Translations under genes and position numbers: made by a program
Notes under the pieces: generated by a model
The model's database searches: none
The model's input: the letters and a program-made list of their open reading frames with translations, nothing else
What the model was told of the DNA's origin: nothing
Assembly (NCBI GenBank): GCA_041918615.1
Contig: JAYRVH010000030.1
Coordinates: 62,001-126,000, forward strand
Length of the DNA: 64,000 nucleotides
DNA from: JAEUJM01 sp041918615
GTDB taxonomy: Bacteria > Actinomycetota > Acidimicrobiia > Acidimicrobiales > DATDAH01
Direction: 5' to 3'
In this document: positions 35,346-43,927 of the stretch, in pieces
Position numbering within the stretch: the stretch's first letter is position 1
Layout of the letters: each line of letters begins with the position of its first letter

Positions 35346-36217
35346 GCCACCACCACCGCCGGCTTCACCGTGCCCGCACCGTGGCCCTCGTAGACCGCCA
35401 GCAGGTCACCGGCCGGGGTGACGACGGCCCACGGGCCCTCATCACCCTGGTCGACACCGAGGTGGACTCGATCGAGCACCCGGCCGTGGCCGACCAGGGT
35501 GACGAGGTCGTCGTCGACCGTCACGCTCGGGTAGTCACGCATCGCCACGGCCGGCGGCAGCACCTCGAGCGACTCGAGCGGCCGCGCCTCGGCAAGGCCG
35601 AACGAGCCGATCGCGGTACGGCGCAGGGCACGCAGGTGCGCACCACCCCCGAGCGCGCGTCCCAGGTCGGCGGCGAGCGTCCGGACGTAGGTGCCCGACG
35701 AGCAGTCGACCTCCATCCGCAGGAGCACGGGAAGGGACCCCGACGCGGGGCTGACCTCGTCGATCTCGAGGCGGTGCACGGTCACGGGGCGGGAGGGTCG
35801 CTCGATCTCCTCGCCGGCCCGGGCGATCTCGTGCAGCCGTCGGCCACCGATCTTCACCGCCGAGACCATCGGCGGTATCTGCTCGATCGGACCCACGAAT
35901 GCGGTCGCGGCCGCCCGGGCCTCCTCCAGGGTGACGTCGGCCATGTCATGGGCGGCGGTCACCTGGCCGGCGGCGTCGAGGGTGTCGGTCTCGACGCCCA
36001 GCACCACCTCGCACACGTACGACTTCGGCAAGGCGGTGAGATAGCGGAGCAGACGGGTCACCTTGCCCAGGCCGAGCAACAGGACGCCCGTGGCATCGGG
36101 GTCGAGGGTCCCGGAATGCCCGACCCGCTTCTGGCCCACGATGCCGCGCGCCTTGGCGACCACATCGTGCGAGGTCCAACCGGCCTCCTTGTCGATGACG
36201 CAGAGCCCATGCACCAT
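35342..36217 (-). CDS. truB: tRNA pseudouridine(55) synthase
   Basis: 291 residues with the TruB signature GHSGTLDPDATGVLLLG (catalytic Asp39), the KSYVCEVVLG strand and the VDCSSGTYVRTLA motif. It makes the universal pseudouridine at tRNA position 55. The ATG at 36217 has GGAGG 7 nt upstream and starts at the family N-terminus (VHGLCVIDKEAGWTSHD); an ATG 14 codons earlier lacks a ribosome site. Part of the nusA-infB-rbfA-truB unit; the stop overlaps the sulfatase start. Confidence 0.96.
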   Translation of the reverse strand: MVHGLCVIDKEAGWTSHDVVAKARGIVGQKRVGHSGTLDPDATGVLLLGLGKVTRLLRYLTALPKSYVCEVVLGVETDTLDAAGQVTAAHDMADVTLEEARAAATAFVGPIEQIPPMVSAVKIGGRRLHEIARAGEEIERPSRPVTVHRLEIDEVSPASGSLPVLLRMEVDCSSGTYVRTLAADLGRALGGGAHLRALRRTAIGSFGLAEARPLESLEVLPPAVAMRDYPSVTVDDDLVTLVGHGRVLDRVHLGVDQGDEGPWAVVTPAGDLLAVYEGHGAGTVKPAVVVA

Positions 36218-36290
36218 GGCGCCGCCTCCGGCGTCGCCCTTGCGCGATCCGGGCGTCATGGGCTGCGCTGCCCCGCCGGGTGCCGCCAGG

Positions 36291-36677
36291 TCACGGTTCG
36301 GGCATCGGATCGGGGTCGGCGACCGGGTTGTCGCGGAGGAGCTCGTCGATGCGCGCCGCCGAACGGATCACCTCGTCCAGGCGGAACACGACCTCGGGCA
36401 CCCGCTTCAGGCGCGCCTGGCGGGCCACGGCGCCCTGCACGCGCTTGCGGGCGTCGGCCAGGCCCTCGAGCAGCTCTTCGTCGGCGGTCTCGTCGAGTCC
36501 CGAGACGTAGACGATCGCCCGGTGCAGATCGGCGTCGACCTCGACGGAGATGACCGTCACCAACTCGAGGCGGTCGTCGTCGATGCGCTCGAGCGACTCG
36601 GCGATGATCTCGCGGAGCAGCTCGTTCAAGCGTGCGGTGCGCGGGTAGTCCCTGGAGCGGGAGCGGTGGCGGGCCAT
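36291..36677 (-). CDS. rbfA: 30S ribosome-binding factor RbfA
   Basis: 128 residues with the KH-type RbfA fold: RTARLNELLREIIAESLERI at the start, ELVTVISVEVDADLHRAIVYVS in the middle and RLKRVPEVVFRLDEVI near the end. It helps mature the 5' end of 16S rRNA. The ATG lies 1 nt after the YlxP stop, so it is translationally coupled; truB follows. Confidence 0.95.
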   Translation of the reverse strand: MARHRSRSRDYPRTARLNELLREIIAESLERIDDDRLELVTVISVEVDADLHRAIVYVSGLDETADEELLEGLADARKRVQGAVARQARLKRVPEVVFRLDEVIRSAARIDELLRDNPVADPDPMPEP

Positions 36678-36678
36678 G

Positions 36679-36969
36679 TCAGTCGATCTCCATCCAGCTG
36701 CGTGACGAGGAAAGGACCTGGATGTCGGGAGAGGACCAGATGAAGCGCTCCACCTCGTCGATCACCTCTTCTGCGTGCCGCACGGAGCCGGCCACGGCCA
36801 CGATGCCCACGCTGGCTCGTTGCCAGGTGTTCTGGTGGTCGGTCTCGGCCACCGCGACCGCGAACCGCCGGCGGGCGCCTTCGATGATCGGCTTGAGCAC
36901 CGATCGCTTGGCCTTCAGCGACCGGCACTCCGGCAGGTGCAGCTCCACGGCGAGGGCGAGTACGTGCAT
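36679..36969 (-). CDS. ylxP: YlxP/DUF503-family protein
   Basis: 96 residues, matching the DUF503 family: HVLALAVELHLPECRSLKAK, RSVLKPIIEGARRRFAVAVA and DHQNTWQRASVGIVAVAG. The family sits between infB and rbfA in many Gram-positive bacteria; its role is not known, though a link to ribosome assembly is suspected. The start is ATG at 36969, 38 nt after infB; the longer open frame upstream would overlap infB. Confidence 0.92.
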   Translation of the reverse strand: MHVLALAVELHLPECRSLKAKRSVLKPIIEGARRRFAVAVAETDHQNTWQRASVGIVAVAGSVRHAEEVIDEVERFIWSSPDIQVLSSSRSWMEID

Positions 36970-37007
36970 ACCGTCGACTCCTCCGTCACCGCGCAGGGCG
37001 GTGGCGG

Positions 37008-39935
37008 CTACGAGCGGGGAATCTCCCGCTCCTCGAAGGTCTCGATGACATCGCCCGGCTTGAGATCCTGGAAGTCGGAGAGACCGATGCCGCACTCGAA
37101 GCCCGACGCGACCTCACGCACGTCGTCCTTGAATCGACGCAGCGAGGTCACCGAGCCCTTCCAGATGATCGTGCCTTCGCGTAGGAAGCGCACCTTGGAG
37201 CCGCGGGTGATGGTGCCGTTCTGCACCATGCAGCCGGCAATCGCGCCGATGCGGGGCACCCGGAAGATCTCACGCACCTCGGCGTCGCCGGTGACCACCT
37301 CTTCGTATTCGGGCTCGAGCATGCCCACCATGGCGTTCTCGATGTCCTCGAGCACCTGGTAGATGACCTCGTAGGTGCGGATCTCGACAACCTCGTGGTC
37401 GGCCAGCTCCCGGGCCTTTCGGTCGGGCCGGACGTTGAACCCGATGATCGTGGCGTTCGACGCCGCCGCCAGCTCGACATCGGAGATGGTGATGCCACCG
37501 ACGCCACGGAGGACGAAGGAAAGCTTCACCTCGTCACGCTCGAGCTTCTTGAGGCTGCCGGTGAGGGCCTCGAGCGAGCCGTTCACGTCGGCCTTGACGA
37601 TGAGGTTCAACGTCGCGGGCTCGCCGGCCTGGATCTGCTCGAAGATGTCCTCGAGCTTGGCGCCACCGCTCATGGCGTGTGCATCGCGGCCCATGGTGGC
37701 CTGACGCTGCCAGTGCTCACGGGTGTCGGCCACGTTGCGGGCCGTCTTCTCGTCGGGGGCGACCACGAAGTCGTCGCCCGCCGCCGCCACGTCGGAGAGC
37801 CCGAGCACCTGGACGGGCGCGGACGGCCCGGCCTCCTTCACCTGCTTGCCCGTGTCGTCGATGAGGGCGCGCACACGGCCCCAGGTGGCTCCCGCGACGA
37901 GCGGATCGCCGACCTTCAGCGTCCCCCGCTGGACGAGCACCGTCGCGACCGGCCCTCGACCGGTGTCGAGGTTGGCCTCGAGCACCACGCCGGCAGCGCG
38001 ACCGGTGGGATTGGCCCGGAGGTCTTCAACCTCGGACACCACGAGCAGGTTCTCGAGCAGATCGTCGACGCCGGTGCCGTCGAGCGCGGAGACCGGGACC
38101 ATGACGGTGTCACCGCTCCATTCCTCGGGAGTGAGCCCGCGCTCGCTGAGCTGGGTCATCACCCGGGTGGGATCGGCGTTCTCGCGGTCGATCTTGTTGA
38201 TCGCCACCACGATGGGCACGTCAGCCGCCTTGGCGTGGTCGAGCGCCTCGATGGTCTGGGGCATCACACCGTCATCGGCGGCCACGACGAGCACCACGAT
38301 GTCGGTGGCCTCGGCACCGCGCGATCGCATTGCGGTGAAGGCCTCGTGGCCAGGCGTGTCGATGAAGGTGATCGACTTGCCGTTGCGATCGACCTGGTAG
38401 GCACCGATGTGCTGGGTGATGCCACCGGCCTCGCCCTCGACCACGTTTGCCGAACGGATGCGGTCGAGCAGCTTCGTCTTGCCGTGATCGACGTGGCCCA
38501 TCACGGTGATGACCGGCGGGCGTTCGACGGCGTCGGGGTCTTCTTCGTCGCCGTCCTCGTCGTAGCCGGGCAACATGAGCAACTTCTGGAGCTCGACCTC
38601 CTGCTCCTCGCCCGGGTCGACGAGGCGGATCTCGGCGCCGATCTCGGCGGCGAACAGCTCGATCATCTCGTCGGACAGCGACTGGGTGGCCGTGACCATC
38701 TCGCCCTGTTGCATCAGGAAGCGGACGACATCGGCCGCCGTGCGGTTGATCTTCGGCCCGAGGTCGATGGGCGTGGTGGCCCGTTCGATCACGATGACGC
38801 CGTCGGGCACGGCCGCGTCGGTCGGCGTGTACACCGACATCTCGATCGGCTGGAGCTCCTCACGGCTCCGGCGACGACGGCCCTTGCGACGCCGAGGCGG
38901 ACGCTGCTGCTGGCCGCCACGACCCCCGCCGGGACCGCCTCCAGGGCCGCCCCCGGGGCGACCGGGTGCAGGGCCGGCACCCGGCACGGACTGGCGGGGA
39001 CCACCCATCGGAGGACGCGGCCGCCCGGCCTGCGCGCCACCTGGACGGGGGCCACCCGTGGGGCGGCTCGGACCGGACGGCCCGCGGCCACCCTGACCGG
39101 GCGGTGGCGGGATCGGCTTGCCGGTCCGCGAGGTGGGCGGGCCGGGCGGTGGCGGGATGGGCTTGCCCGTGGGCGACGTCGGGCTCTCGGCGGGAGCGGG
39201 CGCCGGTGCCGCAGCAGCGGCCGGGCCGCCGGGTCCGTCGGGAGCAGGCGCGGCGGCCGGGGCAGTTGGGGCGCCGAGCGAGGCGGGCGCTGCGGGCGCG
39301 GACGCAGCGGCAGCCGGAACCGGCCGGCTGGGGGCGAGGCCCGGCTCTTCTTCGAGCCGGCGTGGAGGGTGCTCGCTGCCGCTCGAACGGACGACGCGAC
39401 GGGGTGCTGCGGGTGCCGGAGCGGGCGTGGACGCTGGTTCTGCGGGCGGGGCTGAACTGTCTGGGACCTCGACCGTCGGAGCAGTGGTCGGTGCGGTCGG
39501 TGTTGTCGGTGCATCGGGGGCCACATCGCCCACGGGCTCAGCCTTGCTCTCGGTGACATCCACCGGAGCCGCCTGCTTCACAGCCTTCTTCACGGGAGCG
39601 GCGGCGGTCGCCGGCGCCGGGTCGGGGGCCGGTGTCGCGACCTCGGGAGCCGTCGCCGCCTTCTTCGGGGCCTTGGCTGCTTTCGTGGCCTTCGCGGCCT
39701 TTGCTGCCTTCGCGGTCTTCGATACGGGCTTGGCGACCTCGGGCTCTTCGGGCTGGACCTCTCGGATCAGCCCTTCGCGATCGGCCTTGCGTCGAACCCG
39801 GTCGGCCTGGGCCTCCACCACACTCGACGAGTGGCTCTTGACCCCGATGCCGAGCGCGTCGCAGAGATCGAGTGTCTCCTTGTTGGTGAGCCCGAGCTCT
39901 CGTGCCAGCTCGTACACGCGGATGCTTGACGCCAC
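37008..39935 (-). CDS. infB: Translation initiation factor IF-2
   Basis: 975 residues. A short N-terminal helical domain (SIRVYELARELGLTNKETLDLC) is followed by a ~400-residue Ala/Pro/Lys then Gly/Pro/Arg-rich linker, the G domain (GHVDHGKTKLLD near residue 477, DTPGHEAF, NKID), and the EF-Tu-like and C-terminal fMet-tRNA-binding domains. It delivers initiator tRNA to the 30S subunit. Long low-complexity linkers are normal in actinobacterial IF-2. GTG start; in the rimP-nusA-ylxR-infB operon. Confidence 0.97.
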   Translation of the reverse strand: MASSIRVYELARELGLTNKETLDLCDALGIGVKSHSSSVVEAQADRVRRKADREGLIREVQPEEPEVAKPVSKTAKAAKAAKATKAAKAPKKAATAPEVATPAPDPAPATAAAPVKKAVKQAAPVDVTESKAEPVGDVAPDAPTTPTAPTTAPTVEVPDSSAPPAEPASTPAPAPAAPRRVVRSSGSEHPPRRLEEEPGLAPSRPVPAAAASAPAAPASLGAPTAPAAAPAPDGPGGPAAAAAPAPAPAESPTSPTGKPIPPPPGPPTSRTGKPIPPPPGQGGRGPSGPSRPTGGPRPGGAQAGRPRPPMGGPRQSVPGAGPAPGRPGGGPGGGPGGGRGGQQQRPPRRRKGRRRRSREELQPIEMSVYTPTDAAVPDGVIVIERATTPIDLGPKINRTAADVVRFLMQQGEMVTATQSLSDEMIELFAAEIGAEIRLVDPGEEQEVELQKLLMLPGYDEDGDEEDPDAVERPPVITVMGHVDHGKTKLLDRIRSANVVEGEAGGITQHIGAYQVDRNGKSITFIDTPGHEAFTAMRSRGAEATDIVVLVVAADDGVMPQTIEALDHAKAADVPIVVAINKIDRENADPTRVMTQLSERGLTPEEWSGDTVMVPVSALDGTGVDDLLENLLVVSEVEDLRANPTGRAAGVVLEANLDTGRGPVATVLVQRGTLKVGDPLVAGATWGRVRALIDDTGKQVKEAGPSAPVQVLGLSDVAAAGDDFVVAPDEKTARNVADTREHWQRQATMGRDAHAMSGGAKLEDIFEQIQAGEPATLNLIVKADVNGSLEALTGSLKKLERDEVKLSFVLRGVGGITISDVELAAASNATIIGFNVRPDRKARELADHEVVEIRTYEVIYQVLEDIENAMVGMLEPEYEEVVTGDAEVREIFRVPRIGAIAGCMVQNGTITRGSKVRFLREGTIIWKGSVTSLRRFKDDVREVASGFECGIGLSDFQDLKPGDVIETFEEREIPRS

Positions 39936-40005
39936 AGGGGTATCTCAGCCTTTCGGTTGGTTCGATCAATCCTCGCGCGACCGATCCCGGCAACACGAAA
40001 GAGGT

Positions 40006-40260
40006 TCATGCCTCACCCGGATCGAGTTCGGCGGTCAGGGTGTCGAGAGCGGCCTCGCTGACCGGGCCTCGAAGGGCCCGCCCGAACGCGCCCCGGTGCC
40101 GGGCCTGTTCGAGACAGGTCGGCGAACCGGCGCACAACCAGGCGCCCCGACCCGACAGTGTACGACCGCGGACGACGCTTCCGTCGACCAGGCGTACCAC
40201 CCGCACGAGATGGTCGGGGGAGGCCACCCGGCGACACCCGATGCACGTCCGGAGCGGCAG
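40006..40260 (-). CDS. ylxR: YlxR-family RNA-binding protein, probable CTG start
   Basis: 84 residues with the YlxR signature at the very start, RTCIGCRRVA, then GRGAWLC and QARHRGAFGRALR. The family binds nucleic acid and affects RNase P in some bacteria. There is no ATG, GTG or TTG near the conserved start. CTG at 40260 gives the N-terminus LPLRTCIGC, aligning with the usual MPxRTCIGC, and has GGAGG (40270-40274) 9 nt upstream, inside the end of nusA. The alternative GTG starts lie 40 or more codons upstream within the nusA repeat region and would add a nonconserved basic tail. It is 4 nt from the nusA stop. Confidence 0.85.
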   Translation of the reverse strand: MPLRTCIGCRRVASPDHLVRVVRLVDGSVVRGRTLSGRGAWLCAGSPTCLEQARHRGAFGRALRGPVSEAALDTLTAELDPGEA

Positions 40261-40264
40261 TGGG

Positions 40265-41605
40265 TCAGGCCTCCGCGTCAGTCGTCTCGGGAGCCTCGGT
40301 GACCTCGGCCTCAGGCGCCCCCTCGACGCTGGCCTCGGCGTCCTGCGCCTCGACTGCTTCGGCGCCGTGCTCGTTGGCACCTTCGGCGCCGTGCTCGTTG
40401 GCACCTTCGGCGCCGTGCTCGTTGGCACCTTCGGCGTCCTGCCCCTCGGCGGGCGCAGGGACCGGTGCGTCCGCGTCAGACTCGACGGGATCGGCGTCGC
40501 CCGCCTGCCACTGTTCGGCCGACAGGGCGGGACCGCCCTCGGCGGGCTGCCACATCTGCTCGCCCGAAGTCGGGTCGGTGACCCACTCCCCCTGGGCCCA
40601 CTCCTCGCTGGCGTAGGCCTCTTCCTCGGCGAGCTGGGTCTCGCTCTTGATGTCCACCCGCCAGCCGGTGAGTCGGGCGGCCAGTCGAGCGTTCTGGCCC
40701 TCCTTCCCGATCGCCAGCGACAGCTGGTAGTCGGGAACGATCACCTCGGCCGTGCCGCTCTCCTCGTCGATGCGCACTTCCTTCACGCGAGCGGGCGAGA
40801 GGGCCTTCATCACCAGGTCGGTGGACTCCTCGGAGAACGGCACGATGTCGATCTTCTCGCCCCGGAGCTCGTTGACGACCATGCGGACCCGAGCGCCCCG
40901 CGCCCCGACACAGGCCCCCACGGGGTCCACGTTGGGATCGTTGGACCACACCGCGATCTTCGTGCGGTGCCCAGGCTCTCGGGCACAGGCCTTGATCTCG
41001 ACCACGCCGTCGGCGATCTCGGGCACCTCGAGCTCGAACAGCCGCTTGATGAGCCCGGGGTGCGTGCGGCTCACCACGATCTGGGGGCCCTTTGCCGTCT
41101 TGCGGACCTCGACGATGTAGGCCTTCACTCGGGTGTTGGCCTCGGGACGCTCGTAGGGCACCTGCTCGGCCTGGGGAAGCAGCGCCTCGACGCGACCGAG
41201 ATCGAGCAGGGTGTAACGCGAGTCGCTCTGCTGGATGATGCCGGTGACGATGTCACCCTCGCGACCGGCGTACTCCTCGTACTTCATCTCGCGTTCGGCC
41301 TCACGGATGCGCTGGAGCATCACCTGCTTCGCCGTCTGCGCGGCGATCCGCCCGAAGTCGTCTGGCGTGACGTCGAGCTCTTCACCGACCGGCTCGCCCT
41401 CCTCGTCGAGGTCCTGAGCCAGCACCCGGATCTCGAACGTCTCGGGGTCGATGGTGACCCACGCGTACTCGTGCGCGTCCGGCATGCGCTTGTACGCGGA
41501 TTCCAGCCCGTCGGCGAGCGCGCCGAACAGCACCTCGACCGAGATGCCTTTGTCGATGGCCAGCGCCTGGAGGGCTTCCATCATCTCTGGATTCGCTTCG
41601 CTCAT
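40265..41605 (-). CDS. nusA: Transcription termination/antitermination factor NusA
   Basis: 446 residues: N-terminal RNA-polymerase-binding domain (about 1-130), S1 (GDIVTGIIQQSDSRYTLLDL), KH1 (DPVGACVGARGARVRMVVNEL) and KH2 (LSLAIGKEGQNARLAARLTGW), then an acidic tail of ~110 residues with three EGANEHGA octapeptides. It modulates pausing, termination and antitermination. ATG start. It heads the ylxR-infB run and is preceded by rimP; the rimP leader carries a terminator-like hairpin that NusA itself might act on (inference). Confidence 0.96.
   Translation of the reverse strand: MSEANPEMMEALQALAIDKGISVEVLFGALADGLESAYKRMPDAHEYAWVTIDPETFEIRVLAQDLDEEGEPVGEELDVTPDDFGRIAAQTAKQVMLQRIREAEREMKYEEYAGREGDIVTGIIQQSDSRYTLLDLGRVEALLPQAEQVPYERPEANTRVKAYIVEVRKTAKGPQIVVSRTHPGLIKRLFELEVPEIADGVVEIKACAREPGHRTKIAVWSNDPNVDPVGACVGARGARVRMVVNELRGEKIDIVPFSEESTDLVMKALSPARVKEVRIDEESGTAEVIVPDYQLSLAIGKEGQNARLAARLTGWRVDIKSETQLAEEEAYASEEWAQGEWVTDPTSGEQMWQPAEGGPALSAEQWQAGDADPVESDADAPVPAPAEGQDAEGANEHGAEGANEHGAEGANEHGAEAVEAQDAEASVEGAPEAEVTEAPETTDAEA
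40361..40432. repeat. Three perfect 24-bp tandem repeats in nusA
   Basis: Units at 40361-40384, 40385-40408 and 40409-40432 are identical and encode the octapeptide EGANEHGA in the NusA tail. The frame used by ylxR reads through the same DNA as VPTSTAPK repeats, each with a GTG that automated calling could mistake for the ylxR start. Confidence 0.9.
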
Positions 41606-41668
41606 GTCTCCAACTCCTGTTCGATGCGCTCACGGGCAACTCGGCCCGAGGCTCCGCTCATGTCCCGC

Positions 41669-42178
41669 TCATGTCGTTGCGGCTTGCTCATGGTCGGGCT
41701 GCCTGCGGCGGCCGGCCCCCGGCTTCGGGTTGGCCACCCACTCGAACACCGTGCGGGCCCGCTCGATGTCGTGGTAGGCCACGCGCCGCTCGGCGCCGTC
41801 CGGGGCCCTGACGGTGATGCCCTCGCCGTCGGCCGAGCGCAGCACACCCCGGACTCGTCGGTCGCCCTCGGTTCCCGGGTGGGTCTTCACGGTCACCTCG
41901 GCCCCGATCGCGCCCCGATAGTGCTCGGCACGACGCAGCGGTCGCTCCAGCCCCGGGCTCGACACCTCGAGCAGGTACTTCCCGGGGATGGGGTCGTGCT
42001 CGTCGAGCAACCGGGAGACCGCCCTCGTGAGCTCGGCCAGCGCCCCCACGTCGATGCCGCCCGGCCGGGTGACGAGGATCTGGAGGGTCCCGCCCGACTG
42101 GTCGATGTCGTACAGCTCGAGCCCGCGCTCGTCGACGAGCGGCTCGATGAGGGAGCGCAGACGGTCGGCGGTTCCCAT
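41669..42178 (-). CDS. rimP: Ribosome maturation factor RimP
   Basis: 169 residues with the RimP pattern: LRSLIEPLVDERGLELYDID, VTRPGGIDVGALAELTRAVS, and the signature YLLEVSSPGLERPLRRAEHY. It is needed for 30S assembly. The ATG at 42178 is preceded by GGAGGTG about 9 nt upstream; a GTG four codons earlier overlaps that ribosome site. First gene of the nusA operon, 63 nt before nusA. Confidence 0.94.
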   Translation of the reverse strand: MGTADRLRSLIEPLVDERGLELYDIDQSGGTLQILVTRPGGIDVGALAELTRAVSRLLDEHDPIPGKYLLEVSSPGLERPLRRAEHYRGAIGAEVTVKTHPGTEGDRRVRGVLRSADGEGITVRAPDGAERRVAYHDIERARTVFEWVANPKPGAGRRRQPDHEQAATT

Positions 42179-42231
42179 TCCTGCACTCACCTCCTGGCTT
42201 GTCGAGCAACGGACTTGGCTGTAGAGAAACG

Positions 42232-42258
42232 AAAGGCGTGGGCCGAGCCCACGCCTTT
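42232..42258 (-). terminator. 12-bp hairpin with U-rich tail in the rimP-nusA leader
   Basis: AAAGGCGTGGGC (42232-42243) and its exact complement (42247-42258) around a 3-nt loop. On the minus strand it is followed by TTTCGTTTCTC, the form of an intrinsic terminator. It lies 91 nt after proS but also downstream of a TATAGT box (42287-42292), so it could terminate proS or attenuate the rimP-nusA-infB transcript, or both. Confidence 0.7.
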
Positions 42259-42286
42259 CCGGACAACTCGAACGAATGACACGACA

Positions 42287-42292
42287 ACTATA
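42287..42292 (-). promoter_or_regulatory. Candidate -10 box upstream of rimP
   Basis: TATAGT on the minus strand, the closest match to the TATAAT consensus in this intergenic region. It would give a leader of about 100 nt before the rimP ATG that includes the 42232-42258 hairpin. No convincing -35 is seen. Confidence 0.5.
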
Positions 42293-42348
42293 GCGCCAAC
42301 CGGCGGCCACCCATCCCCGCGAAACAGGTCACGACCGAGCCCAGACGG

Positions 42349-43761
42349 TCAGTACGAGCGGGCGACGACAGCCCGCAGGTCGGGTTCGTCATCCGCTTCG
42401 GGCACCGATCCGTCGACCCTCTGGAGGCAGCGAACGGTGACGGCCTGGGCCGCCAGACGCGCCTCGCCGGCCGAACCGACGGTCGCCCACGGCAACCGGG
42501 CGAAGCCGGTTGCCGTGGCCTCGATGGCGTCATCGAGCGAGTCCACATCGGCAGTGTGGGCGTCGCGCCAACTGGTGGCCTCGCTCAACAGCGCCACCTG
42601 TTGGCCGTCGAGCACGGCCGGCACCATGCCCACCAATGCGTCGAGCGGCACCGCCCGCTTCTCGGTCGCTCCACGCTCGACCACGGTGACGTTCCCCTCG
42701 GCCAGGTCACGGGGGCCCACCTCGACGCGCACGGGTATGCCCTTGATCTCCCAGTCGGTGGACCGACGACCGAAGGAGATGTCGGTGCGCTGGTCGAGCT
42801 CGACCCGCACGCCGACGTCCCGGAGTGCCTGGGAGAGCGCGGCGCTCTTCTCGAGCACCTCGGCATCGTCGCGCACCGCGAGCATCACCACCTGGATCGG
42901 CGCCAGGGCGGGCGGGACCCGAAGCCCCTTGTCGTCGCCGTGCGCCATGATCAGCCCGCCGACCATGCGCGTGGACACGCCCCACGAGGTCTGCCACACA
43001 TGGACCTGCTCGCCCGACGAGTCGAGGAAGCGCACGTCGAAGGCCTTGGCGAAGTTCTGGCCCAGCTCGTGGCTCGTGCCCATCTGGAGCGCCTTGCCGT
43101 CGCGCATCATGGCCTCGCACGCCAGGGTGTTGACCGCGCCGGCGAACCGCTCGCCGGCGGTCTTGCGCCCCACGTGGACGGGCATGGCGAGCACGTTGAC
43201 CATGAAGTCCTCGTACACGTCGTGGAGGATCCGTCGTGCGTAGTCGCGTGCCTCGTCTTCGGTGGCGTGGCAGGTGTGACCCTCCTGCCACAGGAACTCG
43301 GTCGTACGCAGGAAGAGCCGGGGCCGCATCTCCCACCGCACCACGTTCGACCAGTTGTTCACGCGCAAGGGCAGGTCGCGGTAGCTCTGGATCCACTTGG
43401 CGAAGAAGTGGTTGATGACGGTCTCACTCGTCGGGCGGACGGCGATGGGCGCCTCGAGCTCCTTGCCGCCGCCGATCGTCACCACGGCCAGCTCGGGGCT
43501 GAAGCCCTCGACGTGCTCGGCCTCGCGCTCGAAGTAGTCCATCGGGATGAACAAGGGGAAATAGGCGTTCTGGGCGCCGGCGTCCTTGATGCGGCGATCG
43601 ACCTCGGCCTGCATGCGCTCCCAGAGGGAGTAGCCATAGGGGCGGATCACCATCGTGCCCCGCACCGGCCCGTTGTCGGCCAGCTCGGCCTTTGCGATCA
43701 CGTCCTGGTACCAGCGGGGGAAGTCCTCGGCTTGCGGGGTCAGGACGGGAGGCTTGGCCAT
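42349..43761 (-). CDS. proS: Prolyl-tRNA synthetase, archaeal/eukaryotic-like type
   Basis: 470 residues. This is the short form without the bacterial editing insertion: class II motifs in VRPTSETVINHFF and RWEMRPRLFLRTTEFLWQEGHT, anticodon-binding domain, and the C-terminal domain ending in the characteristic Tyr (VVARSY). In this type the C-terminal domain usually binds zinc through four Cys; here only one remains (VRCLQRVDG), the rest being replaced, so zinc binding is probably lost. ATG start with TAAGAT 6 nt upstream and no ribosome site, hence probably leaderless. Divergent from marC. Confidence 0.95.
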   Translation of the reverse strand: MAKPPVLTPQAEDFPRWYQDVIAKAELADNGPVRGTMVIRPYGYSLWERMQAEVDRRIKDAGAQNAYFPLFIPMDYFEREAEHVEGFSPELAVVTIGGGKELEAPIAVRPTSETVINHFFAKWIQSYRDLPLRVNNWSNVVRWEMRPRLFLRTTEFLWQEGHTCHATEDEARDYARRILHDVYEDFMVNVLAMPVHVGRKTAGERFAGAVNTLACEAMMRDGKALQMGTSHELGQNFAKAFDVRFLDSSGEQVHVWQTSWGVSTRMVGGLIMAHGDDKGLRVPPALAPIQVVMLAVRDDAEVLEKSAALSQALRDVGVRVELDQRTDISFGRRSTDWEIKGIPVRVEVGPRDLAEGNVTVVERGATEKRAVPLDALVGMVPAVLDGQQVALLSEATSWRDAHTADVDSLDDAIEATATGFARLPWATVGSAGEARLAAQAVTVRCLQRVDGSVPEADDEPDLRAVVARSY

Positions 43762-43767
43762 CGCTCG

Positions 43768-43773
43768 ATCTTA
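43768..43773 (-). promoter_or_regulatory. Candidate -10 box of proS (leaderless)
   Basis: TAAGAT on the minus strand, 6 nt before the proS ATG. Confidence 0.5.
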
Positions 43774-43914
43774 CGGGCGGCGCCGCACGCCCCCGGTGCC
43801 GTTCCGGCGGGTCGACCGGCCGGCCTGCGAACCGGCACCCGTCGACCTCGCGCCCGACTCGGTCGTGCTGACCGTCGAACCGGGCGCCAGAAGCCGGGAG
43901 GGCTCCGACCGTGG

Positions 43915-43920
43915 TAGCCC
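43915..43920 (+). promoter_or_regulatory. Candidate -10 box of marC
   Basis: TAGCCC, one base short of the TANNNT pattern, 7 nt before the GTG at 43928. It lies in the 166-nt divergent spacer with proS, which holds no other feature I can support. Confidence 0.3.
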
Positions 43921-43927
43921 TTGGGCT

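Noticed and set aside
40261..40428. A longer YlxR starting at GTG codons within the nusA repeats (VPTSTAPK units).
   Set aside because: The extension is a by-product of the nusA repeat in another frame and has no counterpart in the YlxR family.
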